A stretch of 64,000 nt of DNA, taken from contig JACKGS010000001.1 of assembly GCA_020631865.1 (NCBI GenBank), forward strand, positions 1-64,000, given 5' to 3'. A program made the translations under genes and the position numbers. Of the stretch, positions 16,314 to 27,865 are shown piece after piece. Within the stretch, counting starts at the first letter, position 1, and each line of letters opens with the position of its first letter. A model generated the notes under the pieces. That model was not told where the DNA came from and did not search any database. It saw only the letters and a program-made list of their open reading frames with translations. Source of the DNA: Candidatus Nomurabacteria bacterium. GTDB lineage: Bacteria; Patescibacteriota; Saccharimonadia; Saccharimonadales; UBA7683.

Positions 16314-18401
16314 CTATTTGGCACGATTAGCAATTACAGCTTCGGCGACGTTTGGTGGAACTTCTTCATAGTGATCGAGCTCCATGGTGCTACTTGCGCG
16401 ACCTTGAGTCATAGAACGAATGTCAGTTGTATAGCCAAACATTTCTGCGAGTGGCACAAAGGCAAGGATAACTTTTGCATTAGAACGATCTTCCATGCTT
16501 TCAATACGACCACGTCGTGAGTTAAGATCGCCAATAACGTCACCCATGAAGTCTTCTGGAGTAACAACTTCTACCTTCATGACAGGCTCAAGAAGTACTG
16601 GAGAACCTTCTTTAACACCCTTTTGAAGCGCCATGGATCCAGCAATCTTAAAGGCCATTTCATTTGAGTCAACATCGTGGTAACTTCCATCGTATAGCTC
16701 AGCAGTCATGTCTACAACCGGGTATCCAGCAATAACACCGTTGCCCATAGCTTCGACAATTCCGTTTTCTACAGGTTTGATATATTCCTGTGGAACAACA
16801 CCACCCTTAATTGAGTTGATGAACTCGAAGCCCTTGCCGGGTTCATTTGGTGAAAGCCTTAGCCAAACATCACCATATTGACCACGACCACCAGATTGCT
16901 TAATAAACTTACCCTGAACTTTAATCTGTTTCTTGATAGTTTCACGGTAGGCAACTTGTGGCTGACCGATGTTTGCCTCAACCGAAAACTCACGTTTCAT
17001 ACGATCTACTAGAATCTCAAGGTGAAGTTCGCCCATTCCTGAAATAATCGTCTGGCCAGTTTCTTCATCTGTGTGCACCCTGAAGGTTGGATCTTCTTCA
17101 GCCAATCTTTGAAGTGCAAGTGCCATCTTTTCTTGGTCAGCTTTAGTCTTAGGTTCAATAGCAATTGAAACTGGTGGCTCTGGGAAGTCAATACTCTCCA
17201 GGATGATAGTGTTATTGACATCACAAAGTGTATTTCCGGTAGTAACTTTTTTAAGACCAACTATAGCTGCAATATCACCCGCTTCAACAACAGAAACATC
17301 TTCACGTTTGTCAGCATGCATTCTAACTACGCGGCCAACCCGTTCTTTTTCGCCAGTAGCACTATTATAAATGTAACTACCTGCTTCAATCTTGCCAGAA
17401 TAAACACGGAAGAAGCAAAGTTTACCCATAAAAGGATCAGTTGCAATTTTAAATGCAAGTCCAGCAAATGGTTCTTCTGCAGATGGCTTTCGCTCAATTT
17501 CATCGCCTGATTTCGGATGCGTACCCCATACAGAACCACGATCAAGAGGACTTGGCAAGAACTCAGTCATAAGATCGAGTACTTTTTCTACAATCACGCC
17601 ACGTCCATCGCCACCAGTCACTAAGAACAACTCACCAGACAAAACACCCTTACGGAGTGCTGCACGAAATTCTTCATTAGTAATGGATTCTTCACCTTCT
17701 TCAAGAAACTTCATCATGAGGTCATCATCATGTTCTACAGCAGCTTCAACTAACAATGAACGAGCATTCTTAGCTTTTTCCTGCATATCAGCAGGGATCT
17801 CGCCTTCAACCAAAGCCTTATCATGGAATTCTGTATAGGTATAAGCCTTCATCTCAAGTAAGTCGACAACACCATTGATACTTTGTTCAAATCCAATTGG
17901 GATATGTACCGCAAATGCTCTTTTAGTCAGACGTGCGTGAATAGTTTCAAGTGATTTCCAGAAATCGCCACCGGTTTGGTTAATCTTATTGATAAAGCAA
18001 ACACGTGGTACGCCGTACTTATCGGCTTGACGCCAAACAGTTTCACTTTGTGATTCCACGCCCATCTTGCCATCAAATACAGTTACGGCACCATCCAATA
18101 CTCGAAGTGAACGCTCTACCTCTACGGTAAAGTCGATGTGTCCTGGAGTATCGATAATGTTAATTTGATGATCGTTCCAGAAACAGGTTACGGCAGCTGA
18201 GGTAATAGTAATACCTCGCTCTTTCTCTTGCTCCATCCAGTCGGTAGTTGCGCCACCATCATCACCACGAACCGTACCAATTTTGTGGTTGATACCAGTT
18301 CGGTATAGTATACCTTCAGTTGTGGTAGTCTTACCGGCATCAATATGCGCAATAATACCCACGTTTCGTAACTTTGCTAAATCTAATTGTTTTGTCGCCA
18401 T
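16314..18401 (-). CDS. fusA: Elongation factor G
   Basis: EF-G (695 aa), the GTPase that drives translocation and, with RRF, ribosome recycling. G1 [13 protein letters not shown] at about residues 18-30, G3 [17 protein letters not shown] near residue 82, and G4 NKIN near residue 136. Domain IV contains the loop [17 protein letters not shown], and domain V has [10 protein letters not shown]. Full length and colinear with known EF-G. It follows a 125-aa hypothetical gene that splits it from rpsG. Confidence 0.98.
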   Translation of the reverse strand: MATKQLDLAKLRNVGIIAHIDAGKTTTTEGILYRTGINHKIGTVRGDDGGATTDWMEQEKERGITITSAAVTCFWNDHQINIIDTPGHIDFTVEVERSLRVLDGAVTVFDGKMGVESQSETVWRQADKYGVPRVCFINKINQTGGDFWKSLETIHARLTKRAFAVHIPIGFEQSINGVVDLLEMKAYTYTEFHDKALVEGEIPADMQEKAKNARSLLVEAAVEHDDDLMMKFLEEGEESITNEEFRAALRKGVLSGELFLVTGGDGRGVIVEKVLDLMTEFLPSPLDRGSVWGTHPKSGDEIERKPSAEEPFAGLAFKIATDPFMGKLCFFRVYSGKIEAGSYIYNSATGEKERVGRVVRMHADKREDVSVVEAGDIAAIVGLKKVTTGNTLCDVNNTIILESIDFPEPPVSIAIEPKTKADQEKMALALQRLAEEDPTFRVHTDEETGQTIISGMGELHLEILVDRMKREFSVEANIGQPQVAYRETIKKQIKVQGKFIKQSGGRGQYGDVWLRLSPNEPGKGFEFINSIKGGVVPQEYIKPVENGIVEAMGNGVIAGYPVVDMTAELYDGSYHDVDSNEMAFKIAGSMALQKGVKEGSPVLLEPVMKVEVVTPEDFMGDVIGDLNSRRGRIESMEDRSNAKVILAFVPLAEMFGYTTDIRSMTQGRASSTMELDHYEEVPPNVAEAVIANRAK

Positions 18402-18404
18402 TTA

Positions 18405-18782
18405 TTATCCCTCGTAGTTTACTTTTACAAATTGATCGATCGCAAGACTTGCTGGTGTGCAGAATATATCTAACCCATGCCCAGTCAATTCAACAGTTGG
18501 CTTGTTGCCACAGTCACCAACACGACTTTCAAACTCAGCGTTTATGAAATCTGCATCGTGTTCTGCAGCAGCCGTATCACCAAGCTGGTTCGCTATCATT
18601 ACATCCGCTACTGTTATGTCACCCACGATAATAAAACAATGGTCGACATTTGGAGTATCAGAATTGGTAATTTTTCTGCCACGGTATGATGATCCTCTGA
18701 GCTGAGCTGTAGTTAGGCGACCTGTTCTTGCAGGACAGTTTGCGCAAATGTCAGCTTTTAGTTCTCTTTCCGTGAATTTCAT
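18405..18782 (-). CDS. Hypothetical protein between rpsG and fusA
   Basis: 125 aa from ATG 18780-18782, chosen because longer starts overlap rpsG. Not recognised. A CANC pair occurs near residue 12 (ADICANCPARTGR) and later single cysteines (DHCFIIVGD, VGDCGN, IFCTP). Alternating charged and hydrophobic stretches suggest a small globular cytosolic protein. It lies four bases from both rpsG and fusA, so it is co-expressed with the translation genes. The cysteines could bind metal, but no known zinc motif fits. Confidence 0.6.
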   Translation of the reverse strand: MKFTERELKADICANCPARTGRLTTAQLRGSSYRGRKITNSDTPNVDHCFIIVGDITVADVMIANQLGDTAAAEHDADFINAEFESRVGDCGNKPTVELTGHGLDIFCTPASLAIDQFVKVNYEG

Positions 18783-18786
18783 TACC

Positions 18787-19266
18787 TTAGAACCTTGCGA
18801 AGTGAGCGAAGGCACGGTTGGCTTCTGCCATCTTGTGCGTGTCTTCCTTCTTTTTAACTGCTGCACCAGCTTGAGCGTGTGCATCTACAATTTCATTTGC
18901 TAAACGTTGCCAATAAGGCATACCTTTGCGTGCTCGTGCTGCGCCGACAAACCACATAAGGCCTAGGTGGGTTTTACGATGACCTTCAACTGGGAAGGGT
19001 ACTTGGTAATTTGCACCACCAACACGACGAGACTTTACTTCAACTCCTGGGAAAACATTATTCAAAGCTTCTTCAAGAACCTGTAGAGGATCTTCAACTT
19101 TAACTTTTTTAGCAGCTTCTTCCATGGCTTTATAAACAGCGGCTTCAGCTGAAGCTTTTTTACCATCTACCATACTGCGGTTAATTAATCGCTGTACAAG
19201 CACGGAATTATACTTACGATCTGGTTGAATTGGTCGAATAAGAGATTTGGTCTTTTTTCTAGGCAT
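18787..19266 (-). CDS. rpsG: 30S ribosomal protein S7
   Basis: S7 (159 aa), which nucleates the 30S head and contacts the E-site tRNA. It has VQRLINRSMVDGKKASAEAA, VKSRRVGGANYQVPFPVE and WQRLANEIVDAHAQAGAAVK, the standard family blocks, and ends FAHFARF. The start overlaps the rpsL stop by one base. Confidence 0.98.
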   Translation of the reverse strand: MPRKKTKSLIRPIQPDRKYNSVLVQRLINRSMVDGKKASAEAAVYKAMEEAAKKVKVEDPLQVLEEALNNVFPGVEVKSRRVGGANYQVPFPVEGHRKTHLGLMWFVGAARARKGMPYWQRLANEIVDAHAQAGAAVKKKEDTHKMAEANRAFAHFARF

Positions 19267-19679
19267 TATTTACTCTCTTTCTTGGCGCCGTACTTTGAAC
19301 GGCCCTGTTTTCGGTCTGCAACACCCTGAAGGTCAAGGTTTCCACGAACGATATGGTAGCGAACACCTGGAAGATCCGGTACACGACCACCGCGGATTAG
19401 TACAACTGCGTGCTCCTGTAGGTTATGACCTTCGCCGCCGATGTAAGCCCAAACCTCGTGGCCATTTGAAAGACGCACACGTGCAACCTTACGAAGTGCC
19501 GAGTTAGGCTTACGTGGGGTTTTGGTAGTAACTTTGATACACACACCTCGCTTAAACGGGGCTGGTTTTTCATAGTTCTTAGTTTTTAGTGTGTTAGTAA
19601 CACGTCGTAGTGCAGCAGTTTTTACTTTGTTGCTACTACTCTTACGTGGCTTACGCACCAATTGATTAATTGTTGGCAT
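19266..19679 (-). CDS. rpsL: 30S ribosomal protein S12
   Basis: S12 (137 aa), at the decoding centre. Motifs: [51 protein letters not shown] and [12 protein letters not shown]. In the streptomycin-interacting loop the usual PKKP reads PRKP: the first lysine (K43 in Mycobacterium numbering, K42 in E. coli) is Arg. That substitution gives streptomycin resistance as a mutation in other bacteria and may be natural here. It is the first gene of the rpsL-rpsG-fusA unit; the 135-base gap to rpoC shows no clear promoter. Confidence 0.98.
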   Translation of the reverse strand: MPTINQLVRKPRKSSSNKVKTAALRRVTNTLKTKNYEKPAPFKRGVCIKVTTKTPRKPNSALRKVARVRLSNGHEVWAYIGGEGHNLQEHAVVLIRGGRVPDLPGVRYHIVRGNLDLQGVADRKQGRSKYGAKKESK

Positions 19680-19814
19680 AGATGCAAAAATTCCTTAAAT
19701 TTTTACAGTAGTATGTAGTATTTAGTGCGTAGTATGCGTCAGCACCGCTATCTACCTTCTAATATCTACTTGCTACATTTAATATGTGAAACTCTTTAGG
19801 TTATTGTAACAGAA

Positions 19815-22800
19815 TCAGTCTTCAAGAGCAACTTCTTCAGCTAGAACACCAGTACCGACTGGAATTTTGCGTCCAATGATAACATTCTCTTTTAGGCCAT
19901 ACAGGTTGTCTATCCTACCGCTAGTTGCAGCATTAATAAGTACACGAGTTGTGTCTTGGAATGATGCAGCAGAAAGGAAGCTATCTGACCAAGTAGAGAC
20001 CTTAGCAATACCTAGCAATAGCTGAGTGAATTCTATAGGCTCTTTTCCTTCAGCAACAAGCTTTGCGTTCTCTTCAACAACAGCAGCTTTGCTTACGATG
20101 TCTCCAGTAACAAACAGACTATCGCCACTATCTTCTATCTGAACTCGGCTAAACATTTGTCTAACAATAATCTCTAGATGCTGATCGGCAAGGTCTACAC
20201 CCTGCTGGGCAAACATTCCTAAGATTTCGTTAATAATGTAACGCTGAGTTGCTTCAATTCCGGAGAGTCGCATTAGATCATGCAAGTTCAATGAACCATT
20301 AGTCAGTCTGTCGCCAGCTTTTACTTTATCGCCATCGGCAACAGTAAGTACCTTGAATCCAGGCACCTCATATTTAACTGGGTTAGAATTATGAGCTGTT
20401 AGTGTCGCTTCATCGCCATGGAACTCGACAATTGCATCAAAAGTAGCAACTAGTGGACGATCACCGTCTTTGTCTGAGGCAAATACATCACCAGCAAGCA
20501 CATCGCTTCCACTCTTCATTTGTGGCTTACGTTTTTCTAGCTTAACGGTTTCAATTCGGGCGCCGGTTGGGGTTACTTGAATAACGTAGTTATTGCCATC
20601 CTCCCAAATTGCTACGACACCTTCTGCTTCACTAAGGAACGCTTGGCTCTTTGGAGCGCGCGCTTCCAGCAACTCTTCAACACGCGGTAAACCTTGTGTC
20701 ACATCGTCAGAAAGTGCGGCACCAGCTGTATGCTTTGTACGCATAGTAAGCTGTGTACCTGGCTCACCAACCGACTGTGCTGCGATAACACCAACAGGCT
20801 GGAATGGCTTCACGACATCACCAGTAGCTAGGTCAAGACCATAGCTCTTAGGGCTAATACCACGTAGGTTAGTAGTAGTAAGCACGCTCTTAATGCGGAC
20901 GTCGTTAACGTTGCTTGCATCTATTGTGTTGGCGATTTCCTCTGTGATTAAATCACCCTCTTTAACTACTGTTTTACCATCAACCTTGACGTCTTCAGCA
21001 GCAAATCTACCACTTATACGTACACCAAAATTCATACCTAGCTCTTCGGTGTCGGCCCTATTCATTAGAAGACCTGGGTCAAAAGCATCTTCTTCAACAG
21101 TAAAGACATCTTGAGCAACATCAACCATACGGCGAGTTAGGTAACCTGAGTCTGCCGTTCTAAGCGCTGTATCGATCAATCCTTTTCGAGAACCTCGTGT
21201 ATCTACGAAGTATTCAATTGGAGTAAGGCCTTTTTTATAGTTATTTCTAATTGGGAGTTCAACTTCACGTCCAACAGCATCAACAACCATACCCTTCATG
21301 CCAGATACTTGCTTGATCTGAGAAATACTACCTCGAGCACCAGAGATCATCGCAATACTAATACCAGTATCAACGCCTTGATATGCATCAACAAGCTTAT
21401 TTTGTGCGTTTTCATCAACTTCGCGCCACGCGTTAACTGTCAACCGGTATCGCTCTTCATCAGTAATTAACCCTTGGTCGTATTGATCAGAAATTGCAGA
21501 AGCCTTTTTTTCACCTTCTTCAATCAATGAATCTAGGCCTTCGAGATCAATGTAGTCATCCATCCCGGTTGAGATACCAGCAAAAGTAGCATAGCTGAAG
21601 CCTACGCGTTTTAGTTCATCGGCAACTTCTGCAGTTACATCGGCGCCATATTGTGCAAATACCCTACCCATGACAGCAGTAAGCTTCTTCTTGGTCATCA
21701 CATCGTTTTGGAACTCAAAATCTTCTGGGAAGATACTGTTAAAAATGAGTCTTCCTACGGTAGTTGTTAATCTCTCGTCACGGAAGACGGTCTTTACTAG
21801 CGTTTGAATCTTAAGACTTCCAGCCTCAAGACCCATCAGAGCCTCTTCGATACCTGCAACTGGAACAGGAGTATCACTAGTAACACCAGGTTTTTCGTAA
21901 GTTAAGTAGTAACAACCAAGTACTATATCTTGTTCGATATGTAAGATCGGTGATCCATCGGCCGGCTTAAGTAAGTTCTTACTAGCCTGCATCAAATCAT
22001 GAGCTTCTTTTTGAGCAGCTGCAGAAAGCGGCAAATGAACAGCCATCTGGTCACCATCAAAGTCAGCGTTGAAACCTTTACAAACCAGCGGATGTAGCTG
22101 AATAGCTTTACCTTCAATTAACTTAGGTTGAAAAGCCAAGATCGAAAGACGATGAAGTGTTGGAGCACGGTTAAGTAGCACGTACTTACCCTGAATTACG
22201 TCGTCAAGTGCGTCCCAAATAATGTTTTCATTGGCTTCGATTAACCTTGTAGCACTCTTAATATTATGTGCATACTCTCTCTCCATTAGCCAACCAATCA
22301 CAAACGGCTTAAATAGCTCCAAAGCCATCAGCTTAGGTAGCCCACACTGGTCAATCTTAAGCTCTGGCCCAGCAACAATTACTGAACGTCCAGAATAGTC
22401 TACGCGCTTACCAAGAAGGTTTTGGCGGAATCGACCCTGCTTACCTTTAAGCATATCTGAAAGTGATTTCAGGCGTCTACGTCCCCCGGTAGCACTAACC
22501 GCACGCCCTGATCTGGCAGCGGAGTTATCTATAAGCGCATCTACAGCCTCTTGCAACATACGCTGCTCGTTTCTTCTAATTACCTCTGGAGCGTTTAAGT
22601 CAACCAGCTTCTTTAAACGGTTATTTCGGTTGATAACTCGTCTATAAAGGTCATTCATATCAGATGTAGCAAAGCGTCCACCAGTCAATTGAACCATTGG
22701 TCGTAGGTCCGGAGGAATAACCGGTAAAATGCTGACACACATACTACCTGGATCTATTCCAGCGCTATTCATGCTCTCAAGCATTTTAAGACGCTTCATA

Positions 22801-23618
22801 AGCTTCTTCTTACGCTGGCCTTTAGTTCCGTCAACTTCTTCACTTAGTGTCTTGATCAGATCATCAAGGTTGATTTCATCAAGCAACCTTTGAATAGCCA
22901 TGCCACCCATGCCAACTTCAACAATATCCTGATAACTGTCTGGGAGATTTCTGTAATCAGTCTCAGAGATTAATCCAGATGCAACCAGACTATCTAACTG
23001 CTGTTTTTTGACAAGATAATCTTCAGTAATTTCATCAAGCTCTTTGCTTTGTTCGACGGCAAGATTCTTTACATCCGCAGATTCGTCTTCAGCTAGTTTT
23101 TCAAATCTTACCTTAATTGCAACTTTTGCTGCCTCTAGCTCTGCCTCAGCATCTGCAAGTAGCTGTGACCGCTTGTCTTCATCAACATTAATAATCACGT
23201 ATGAAGCAAAGTACACGACACGCTCAAGGTTTTTAACTGTAATGTTGAGCAATAACCCTATCGGACTAGGCGTACCTCTTAAAAACCAGATATGCGCAAC
23301 AGGTGCAGCTAATGTAATATGACCCATGCGTTCACGTCTAACAATAGATTTAGTTACAAGTTCACCGTTCTTATCAACGGCAGCCTCTCGAGAACGTACG
23401 CCTTTATATTTAACATCGTGAGGATTAATATCTTTAACCGGGCCAAAGATTCTTTCACAGAACAAGCCGTCTCTTTCTGGCTTTTGTGTTCGGTAATTAA
23501 TTGTTTCTGGCTTTGTTACTTCACCATAACTCCAGTCAAGTACATCACTAGGGTTAGCAACGACCAGTTTTACAGCATCAAAGTCAGTCATGCTAGTAGA
23601 AAATGGGGTAGGTTTCAT
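19815..23618 (-). CDS. rpoC: DNA-directed RNA polymerase subunit beta', zinc sites lost
   Basis: Beta' (1267 aa), which holds the catalytic magnesium in [15 protein letters not shown] near residue 500. Bridge helix and trigger loop regions are recognisable ([34 protein letters not shown]). Two usual metal sites are missing. After [10 protein letters not shown], where most bacteria have four cysteines of the N-terminal zinc ribbon, the sequence is [19 protein letters not shown] without cysteine. Near the second site, the normal CxxxxxxCxxC cluster reads [19 protein letters not shown]. Flanking blocks align cleanly, so this is not a frameshift. The gene abuts rpoB with no gap. Confidence 0.98.
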   Translation of the reverse strand: MKPTPFSTSMTDFDAVKLVVANPSDVLDWSYGEVTKPETINYRTQKPERDGLFCERIFGPVKDINPHDVKYKGVRSREAAVDKNGELVTKSIVRRERMGHITLAAPVAHIWFLRGTPSPIGLLLNITVKNLERVVYFASYVIINVDEDKRSQLLADAEAELEAAKVAIKVRFEKLAEDESADVKNLAVEQSKELDEITEDYLVKKQQLDSLVASGLISETDYRNLPDSYQDIVEVGMGGMAIQRLLDEINLDDLIKTLSEEVDGTKGQRKKKLMKRLKMLESMNSAGIDPGSMCVSILPVIPPDLRPMVQLTGGRFATSDMNDLYRRVINRNNRLKKLVDLNAPEVIRRNEQRMLQEAVDALIDNSAARSGRAVSATGGRRRLKSLSDMLKGKQGRFRQNLLGKRVDYSGRSVIVAGPELKIDQCGLPKLMALELFKPFVIGWLMEREYAHNIKSATRLIEANENIIWDALDDVIQGKYVLLNRAPTLHRLSILAFQPKLIEGKAIQLHPLVCKGFNADFDGDQMAVHLPLSAAAQKEAHDLMQASKNLLKPADGSPILHIEQDIVLGCYYLTYEKPGVTSDTPVPVAGIEEALMGLEAGSLKIQTLVKTVFRDERLTTTVGRLIFNSIFPEDFEFQNDVMTKKKLTAVMGRVFAQYGADVTAEVADELKRVGFSYATFAGISTGMDDYIDLEGLDSLIEEGEKKASAISDQYDQGLITDEERYRLTVNAWREVDENAQNKLVDAYQGVDTGISIAMISGARGSISQIKQVSGMKGMVVDAVGREVELPIRNNYKKGLTPIEYFVDTRGSRKGLIDTALRTADSGYLTRRMVDVAQDVFTVEEDAFDPGLLMNRADTEELGMNFGVRISGRFAAEDVKVDGKTVVKEGDLITEEIANTIDASNVNDVRIKSVLTTTNLRGISPKSYGLDLATGDVVKPFQPVGVIAAQSVGEPGTQLTMRTKHTAGAALSDDVTQGLPRVEELLEARAPKSQAFLSEAEGVVAIWEDGNNYVIQVTPTGARIETVKLEKRKPQMKSGSDVLAGDVFASDKDGDRPLVATFDAIVEFHGDEATLTAHNSNPVKYEVPGFKVLTVADGDKVKAGDRLTNGSLNLHDLMRLSGIEATQRYIINEILGMFAQQGVDLADQHLEIIVRQMFSRVQIEDSGDSLFVTGDIVSKAAVVEENAKLVAEGKEPIEFTQLLLGIAKVSTWSDSFLSAASFQDTTRVLINAATSGRIDNLYGLKENVIIGRKIPVGTGVLAEEVALED

Positions 23619-26600
23619 TTACGCCTCCTCCTTTACGTTGTTCTCATTATCATTGTCATCAATTGCCACTGTATCATCAACAGAAATATCTGAAGCACCA
23701 GTATCATCCAAAACCTCGAACTCACTAGCAACCATTTCTTCGGTTACATCCATCGGAGTTGTAGATTCTGCGACTATTTCCGGTAAGTTTTCTGCCTCTT
23801 CAGCAATAGTAGCTTCAAGTAAGTCTTCTGCATCAACTTCTTTGCCTTCTTGGTTGATTAAATCTACCTTAAGACCAAGCCCTTGCAACTCTTTAACAAG
23901 TACGTTAAAGCTTTCCGGAATCTTAGGTCCAACAATTGGTTCTTGTTTGATGATAGACTCATACGCCTTCGATCGGCCGTAAACATCATCAGATTTTAAT
24001 GTTAGCATTTCTTGAAGAGTGCTGGCTGCGCCGTAAGCTTCAAGTGCCCACACCTCCATCTCTCCAAATCGCTGCCCACCATTCTGTGCCTTACCACCAA
24101 GTGGCTGTTGTGTAACCATGGTGTATGGGCCAATGCTTCGAGCATGAATTTTATCTGCGACCATGTGATGAAGCTTAATAATATGCATCATACCCACAGT
24201 TACTCGTTCTTTAAAGTACTCACCCGTTCGTCCATCAATTAAGTTTTGCTTACCGTCCTCTGGCAAACCAGCTTTTTTAAGCTCAGACTTAATAGCATCT
24301 ACTGGTGCTCCATTAAATGCCGGGGTTGCTACATTGTATCCAAGTACACTAGCAGCCATGCCTAAATGAGTTTCAAATAGCTGTCCGATATTCATACGCG
24401 AAGGTACACCTAGCGGGTTTAAGACAATATCCACCGGTGTTCCATCTTCCATAAATGGCATGTCTTCAGCTGGTAAAATTTTAGCAATAACACCCTTGTT
24501 ACCGTGACGTCCGGCAAGCTTATCTCCAACGGCAATTTTTCGCATTTGTGCAACAAATACTTGTACTTGCATAAGCACACCCGCCTTTAGATCGTGGCCA
24601 TTTTCTTTAGAGAAAACCTTTACCCCAACAACCTTGCCGTGCTTTCCGTTATTCATGCGCTGAGATGTATCACGAACATCTTTAGCTTTTTCACCAAATA
24701 TTGCACGCAACAAACGCTCTTCAGAGCTTAATTCTTGCTCACCTTTTGGAGTGATCTTTCCAACTAATATATCACCCGCTTTAACTTCGGCGCCTATTCT
24801 AACAATACCGTTTTCATCTAGGTGACGAAGACTTTCTTCAGAGACGTTAGGAATATCACGAGTAACAATCTCTGGGCCAAGCTTAGTCTCACGCACCTCA
24901 ACCATATAATCACTGATATGAACACTAGTTAATTCGTCATCTTCAACCACTCTGCGAGAGATAATTATTGAATCTTCAAAGTTGTAGCCACCCCAAGGCA
25001 TGAATGCGACTAGCAGATCTTTGCCTAGTGCCAGTTCACCATCTTGAGTACTCATTCCATCAATCAAAACATCACCAGCCTTAACCTTATCGCCAGTGTG
25101 TACTCTAACCTTTTGATTCATCGATGATGCGTCATTAGTTCTGATGAAATGTTGAAGTTTATAAGAGATAGAATCTTTAGCATATTTCACAACCACTTCA
25201 CCAGCATCTGCTTTAGTTACCACGCCATCAGATTCGGCATACATAACTTGTCCACTATTTTTTGCAGCAATAGCTTCCATGCCTGTACCAATCAAAGAGG
25301 CTTTTGTTTTGATAAGTGGCACGGCCTGCTTTTGTTGACTTGATGCAATTAATGCACGACTCACAGCATCTTTTTCAGCAAATGGAATTAATGATGCGGT
25401 GGCACCTAGAATTTGATTTCTTGCAGCATCCATATGTGTTACAAGTTCTGTATCAACTTCTTCTGGCTGTAGATTCACACGAGCAGATACACGCTCTGAA
25501 ACAAATGAGTTATTACTATCAAGCTCCATACCGGCAGAAGCGATTACTGCCTTAGCCTCTTCATCTGCATCTAGGTAAATAATCTCTTTTGTTACTTTAC
25601 CATTTTTAACAACAGCATAAGGCGCTTCGATAAAACCGTACTCATTAACCCGTGCATAAGATGCGAGACTTAGTACTAGTCCGATATTTGCACCTTCAGG
25701 AGTTTCTACTGTACACAGACGTCCGTAGTGTGTAGGATGTGCGTCACGAACCTCGAATCCAGCGCGTTCACGACTAAGACCACCAGGGCCCATAGAGCTC
25801 AGGCGTCGTTTATGCGCTAGTTCTGAAAGTGGGTTGGTTTGATCCATGAACTGAGAAAGCTGAGAGCTTGTAAAAAACTCACGAACAGCAGCAACAATTG
25901 GGCGAGCATTGATCAGCTGGGCGGGCGTAACTGTCTCGATTTCGCTCATACTCATACGGTCTTTAGCATTGCGCTCCATTCTAAGCAAACCGATTCTGAA
26001 CTGTCGCTGGATCAATTCTCCAACTAATTTAACTCTTCGGTTTGCAAGGCTATCAATATCATCAGGTGCTTCTTGAGTATTGTTTAATCGAATGATCTCT
26101 TTGATTATTGCAACTAGGTCATCGAGTCGCATAACTCTGTTTTCTGCAGTATTTGCAACATCTAGATCAAGTCTTTTGTTCATCTTATAGCGGCCAACTC
26201 TGGAAAGATCAAATCGCTTGAAATTAAAGAAGATATTTTCTATTAAGCTTCTGGCATTATCTACTGTAGCTAGATCGCCGGGACGGATTCGTCTGTAAAC
26301 CTCGATTAAAGCATCATTAGCCCCCTTGCTTGGGTCCTTCGCTAATGTAGCATCCAAATAACTCACTTCCCCAGTATCAACATCTTTGAAGATGTCTTTA
26401 AGTTGTGCATTTTGCGAATATCCTAGCGCCCGCAGTAATGTAGTGACAGCAATTTTACGTCGGCGATCGATTTTTACGTAAATTGCACCATTGCTAGCAG
26501 TTTCAAATTCTAACCACGCACCCCTATTTGGGATCATCTTTGCGCCATACAGTCTTCTATTTCCTGAAGTCTCTGCAGTAAAGAATATGCCAGAACTTCT

Positions 26601-27014
26601 AATCAGCTGACTGACGACAACACGCTCTGCACCGTTGATGACAAAAGTTCCTTTAGCTGTCATCCATGGATAATCACCTAAATAAATCTCTTGATCTTTA
26701 ACTTCTCCGGTAATTTTATTCGTAAGTTCGATATTGGCGTAAAGTGGAGCCTCAAAACTTATGTTATTTTCTCTAGCTTCTAGCTCAGATATCTTTGGAT
26801 CACCAAAACGATAATCTTTGAATCTAAGCTCTAGCTTAGTACCAGTGTAATCTTCAATTGGGTTAACTTCTGCAAATATTTCACCCAAACCTTCTTGGAC
26901 AAAATTCTGAAATGAAGTTGTTAAGTGTTCAACTAAGTTAGGTAGCGCTAGCGAGTCGTCGACCTTTGAAAAATAGACTCGCTTATCACGCTTTTGTAGA
27001 TCTGTCTTAGCCAT
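23619..27014 (-). CDS. rpoB: DNA-directed RNA polymerase subunit beta
   Basis: Beta subunit (1131 aa). The rifampicin region is intact and of sensitive type (SQFMDQTNPLSELAHKRRLS, GPGGLSRERAGFEVRDAHP). Further blocks include KLAGRHGNKGVIAKILPAED and the C-terminal WALEAYGAASTLQEMLTLKS, which contacts beta'. An acidic tail follows, rich in Glu and Asp. It is transcribed from a promoter at about 27.18 kb with rpoC as the second gene. Confidence 0.98.
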   Translation of the reverse strand: MAKTDLQKRDKRVYFSKVDDSLALPNLVEHLTTSFQNFVQEGLGEIFAEVNPIEDYTGTKLELRFKDYRFGDPKISELEARENNISFEAPLYANIELTNKITGEVKDQEIYLGDYPWMTAKGTFVINGAERVVVSQLIRSSGIFFTAETSGNRRLYGAKMIPNRGAWLEFETASNGAIYVKIDRRRKIAVTTLLRALGYSQNAQLKDIFKDVDTGEVSYLDATLAKDPSKGANDALIEVYRRIRPGDLATVDNARSLIENIFFNFKRFDLSRVGRYKMNKRLDLDVANTAENRVMRLDDLVAIIKEIIRLNNTQEAPDDIDSLANRRVKLVGELIQRQFRIGLLRMERNAKDRMSMSEIETVTPAQLINARPIVAAVREFFTSSQLSQFMDQTNPLSELAHKRRLSSMGPGGLSRERAGFEVRDAHPTHYGRLCTVETPEGANIGLVLSLASYARVNEYGFIEAPYAVVKNGKVTKEIIYLDADEEAKAVIASAGMELDSNNSFVSERVSARVNLQPEEVDTELVTHMDAARNQILGATASLIPFAEKDAVSRALIASSQQKQAVPLIKTKASLIGTGMEAIAAKNSGQVMYAESDGVVTKADAGEVVVKYAKDSISYKLQHFIRTNDASSMNQKVRVHTGDKVKAGDVLIDGMSTQDGELALGKDLLVAFMPWGGYNFEDSIIISRRVVEDDELTSVHISDYMVEVRETKLGPEIVTRDIPNVSEESLRHLDENGIVRIGAEVKAGDILVGKITPKGEQELSSEERLLRAIFGEKAKDVRDTSQRMNNGKHGKVVGVKVFSKENGHDLKAGVLMQVQVFVAQMRKIAVGDKLAGRHGNKGVIAKILPAEDMPFMEDGTPVDIVLNPLGVPSRMNIGQLFETHLGMAASVLGYNVATPAFNGAPVDAIKSELKKAGLPEDGKQNLIDGRTGEYFKERVTVGMMHIIKLHHMVADKIHARSIGPYTMVTQQPLGGKAQNGGQRFGEMEVWALEAYGAASTLQEMLTLKSDDVYGRSKAYESIIKQEPIVGPKIPESFNVLVKELQGLGLKVDLINQEGKEVDAEDLLEATIAEEAENLPEIVAESTTPMDVTEEMVASEFEVLDDTGASDISVDDTVAIDDNDNENNVKEEA

Positions 27015-27034
27015 AGGCAGATTGAGCTCCTTTA

Positions 27035-27067
27035 TTTGTGTGTCTTAAAAAATAAGAACGACACAAA
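27035..27067 (-). promoter_or_regulatory. Hairpin before the rpoB ribosome binding site
   Basis: Two nested arms: TTTGTGT with ACACAAA, and TCTTA with TAAGA, around a short A-rich loop. On the minus strand it ends a few bases before the AAAGGAGCTC Shine-Dalgarno region of rpoB. Position suggests a role in mRNA stability or translational control of rpoBC; it matches no family I know. Confidence 0.35.
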
Positions 27068-27165
27068 AGCGTTAAATTAATTTGATCACCGAAGTTTACT
27101 TAAGTAGTCTGTTTTGCCAACGTGCACCAATGGCCAAACTTCACTTACACTACCTCTTAAATACA

Positions 27166-27194
27166 ATAATGAGCCTTTACTACTGAAAAGTCAA
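27166..27194 (-). promoter_or_regulatory. Putative promoter of rpoB-rpoC
   Basis: Minus strand: -35 TTGACT (27189-27194), 17-base spacer, -10 CATTAT (27166-27171). The -35 is one base from consensus, the -10 two. It gives a leader of about 145 bases before rpoB. It lies within the 247-base gap between clpP and rpoB, which otherwise holds only the leader hairpin. Confidence 0.5.
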
Positions 27195-27261
27195 GGTATT
27201 TTCTTCAAATTGATACAGCGAGTATTCTGAACATGGTATTTCTTTAGAAGTGTATGTACTA

Positions 27262-27846
27262 TCATTTAAGAGAACGTGAGATGATTTTATCTACTAGGCC
27301 GTATTTTAGAGACTCTTCTGCGGTCATCCAGAAATCACGCTCCATGTCTTCGTGAATCTTCTCTAATTTTTTACCAGTGTTTTTAGCCATAATACTCTCA
27401 AGTAGTCGTTTTACACGCAAACTTTCTTGCAAATCAATCTCTTGATCTGTTACTTTACCCCTAGTGCCACTTGAAGGCTGATGAATCATTACAGTAGCGT
27501 TAGGCAGTAGGAATCGTTTACCTTTTGTACCAGAGCTAAGTAAAAATGCCGCAGCAGATGCTTGAACACCTATGCCAACTGTCTGGATATCATTCTGTAA
27601 ATAATTCATTGTGTCGTAAATTGCCAAAGCATCATAAACACTACCGCCAGGGCTGTTTATATACATGTATATATCTTTTTTCGGGTCTTCACTTTGAAGA
27701 AAAAGAAGTTGTGCGACAATTAAGCCTGCAGTATGTTCATTAACTTCGTCGTGGAGAAAAATTATTCTGTCTCGAAGTAAGCGGCTATATATGTCGAAGG
27801 CACGTTCACCCTGTCCTGATGGTTCTATAACAGTTGGTACTAACAT
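27262..27846 (-). CDS. clpP: ATP-dependent Clp protease proteolytic subunit
   Basis: ClpP (194 aa), the serine peptidase that forms a double heptameric barrel with ClpX- or ClpC-type ATPases. The catalytic Ser lies in GVQASAAAFLLSSG near residue 98, the His in NATVMIHQPS near residue 123, and the Asp in the following TDQEIDLQ region. The N-terminus carries ERAFDIYSRLLRDRIIFL. It lies 19 bases after a small unknown gene that itself follows tig, so tig and clpP are probably one operon. A cognate ClpC is encoded at 48.7 kb. Confidence 0.96.
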   Translation of the reverse strand: MLVPTVIEPSGQGERAFDIYSRLLRDRIIFLHDEVNEHTAGLIVAQLLFLQSEDPKKDIYMYINSPGGSVYDALAIYDTMNYLQNDIQTVGIGVQASAAAFLLSSGTKGKRFLLPNATVMIHQPSSGTRGKVTDQEIDLQESLRVKRLLESIMAKNTGKKLEKIHEDMERDFWMTAEESLKYGLVDKIISRSLK

Positions 27847-27865
27847 TATAGTTCAAATTATATAG

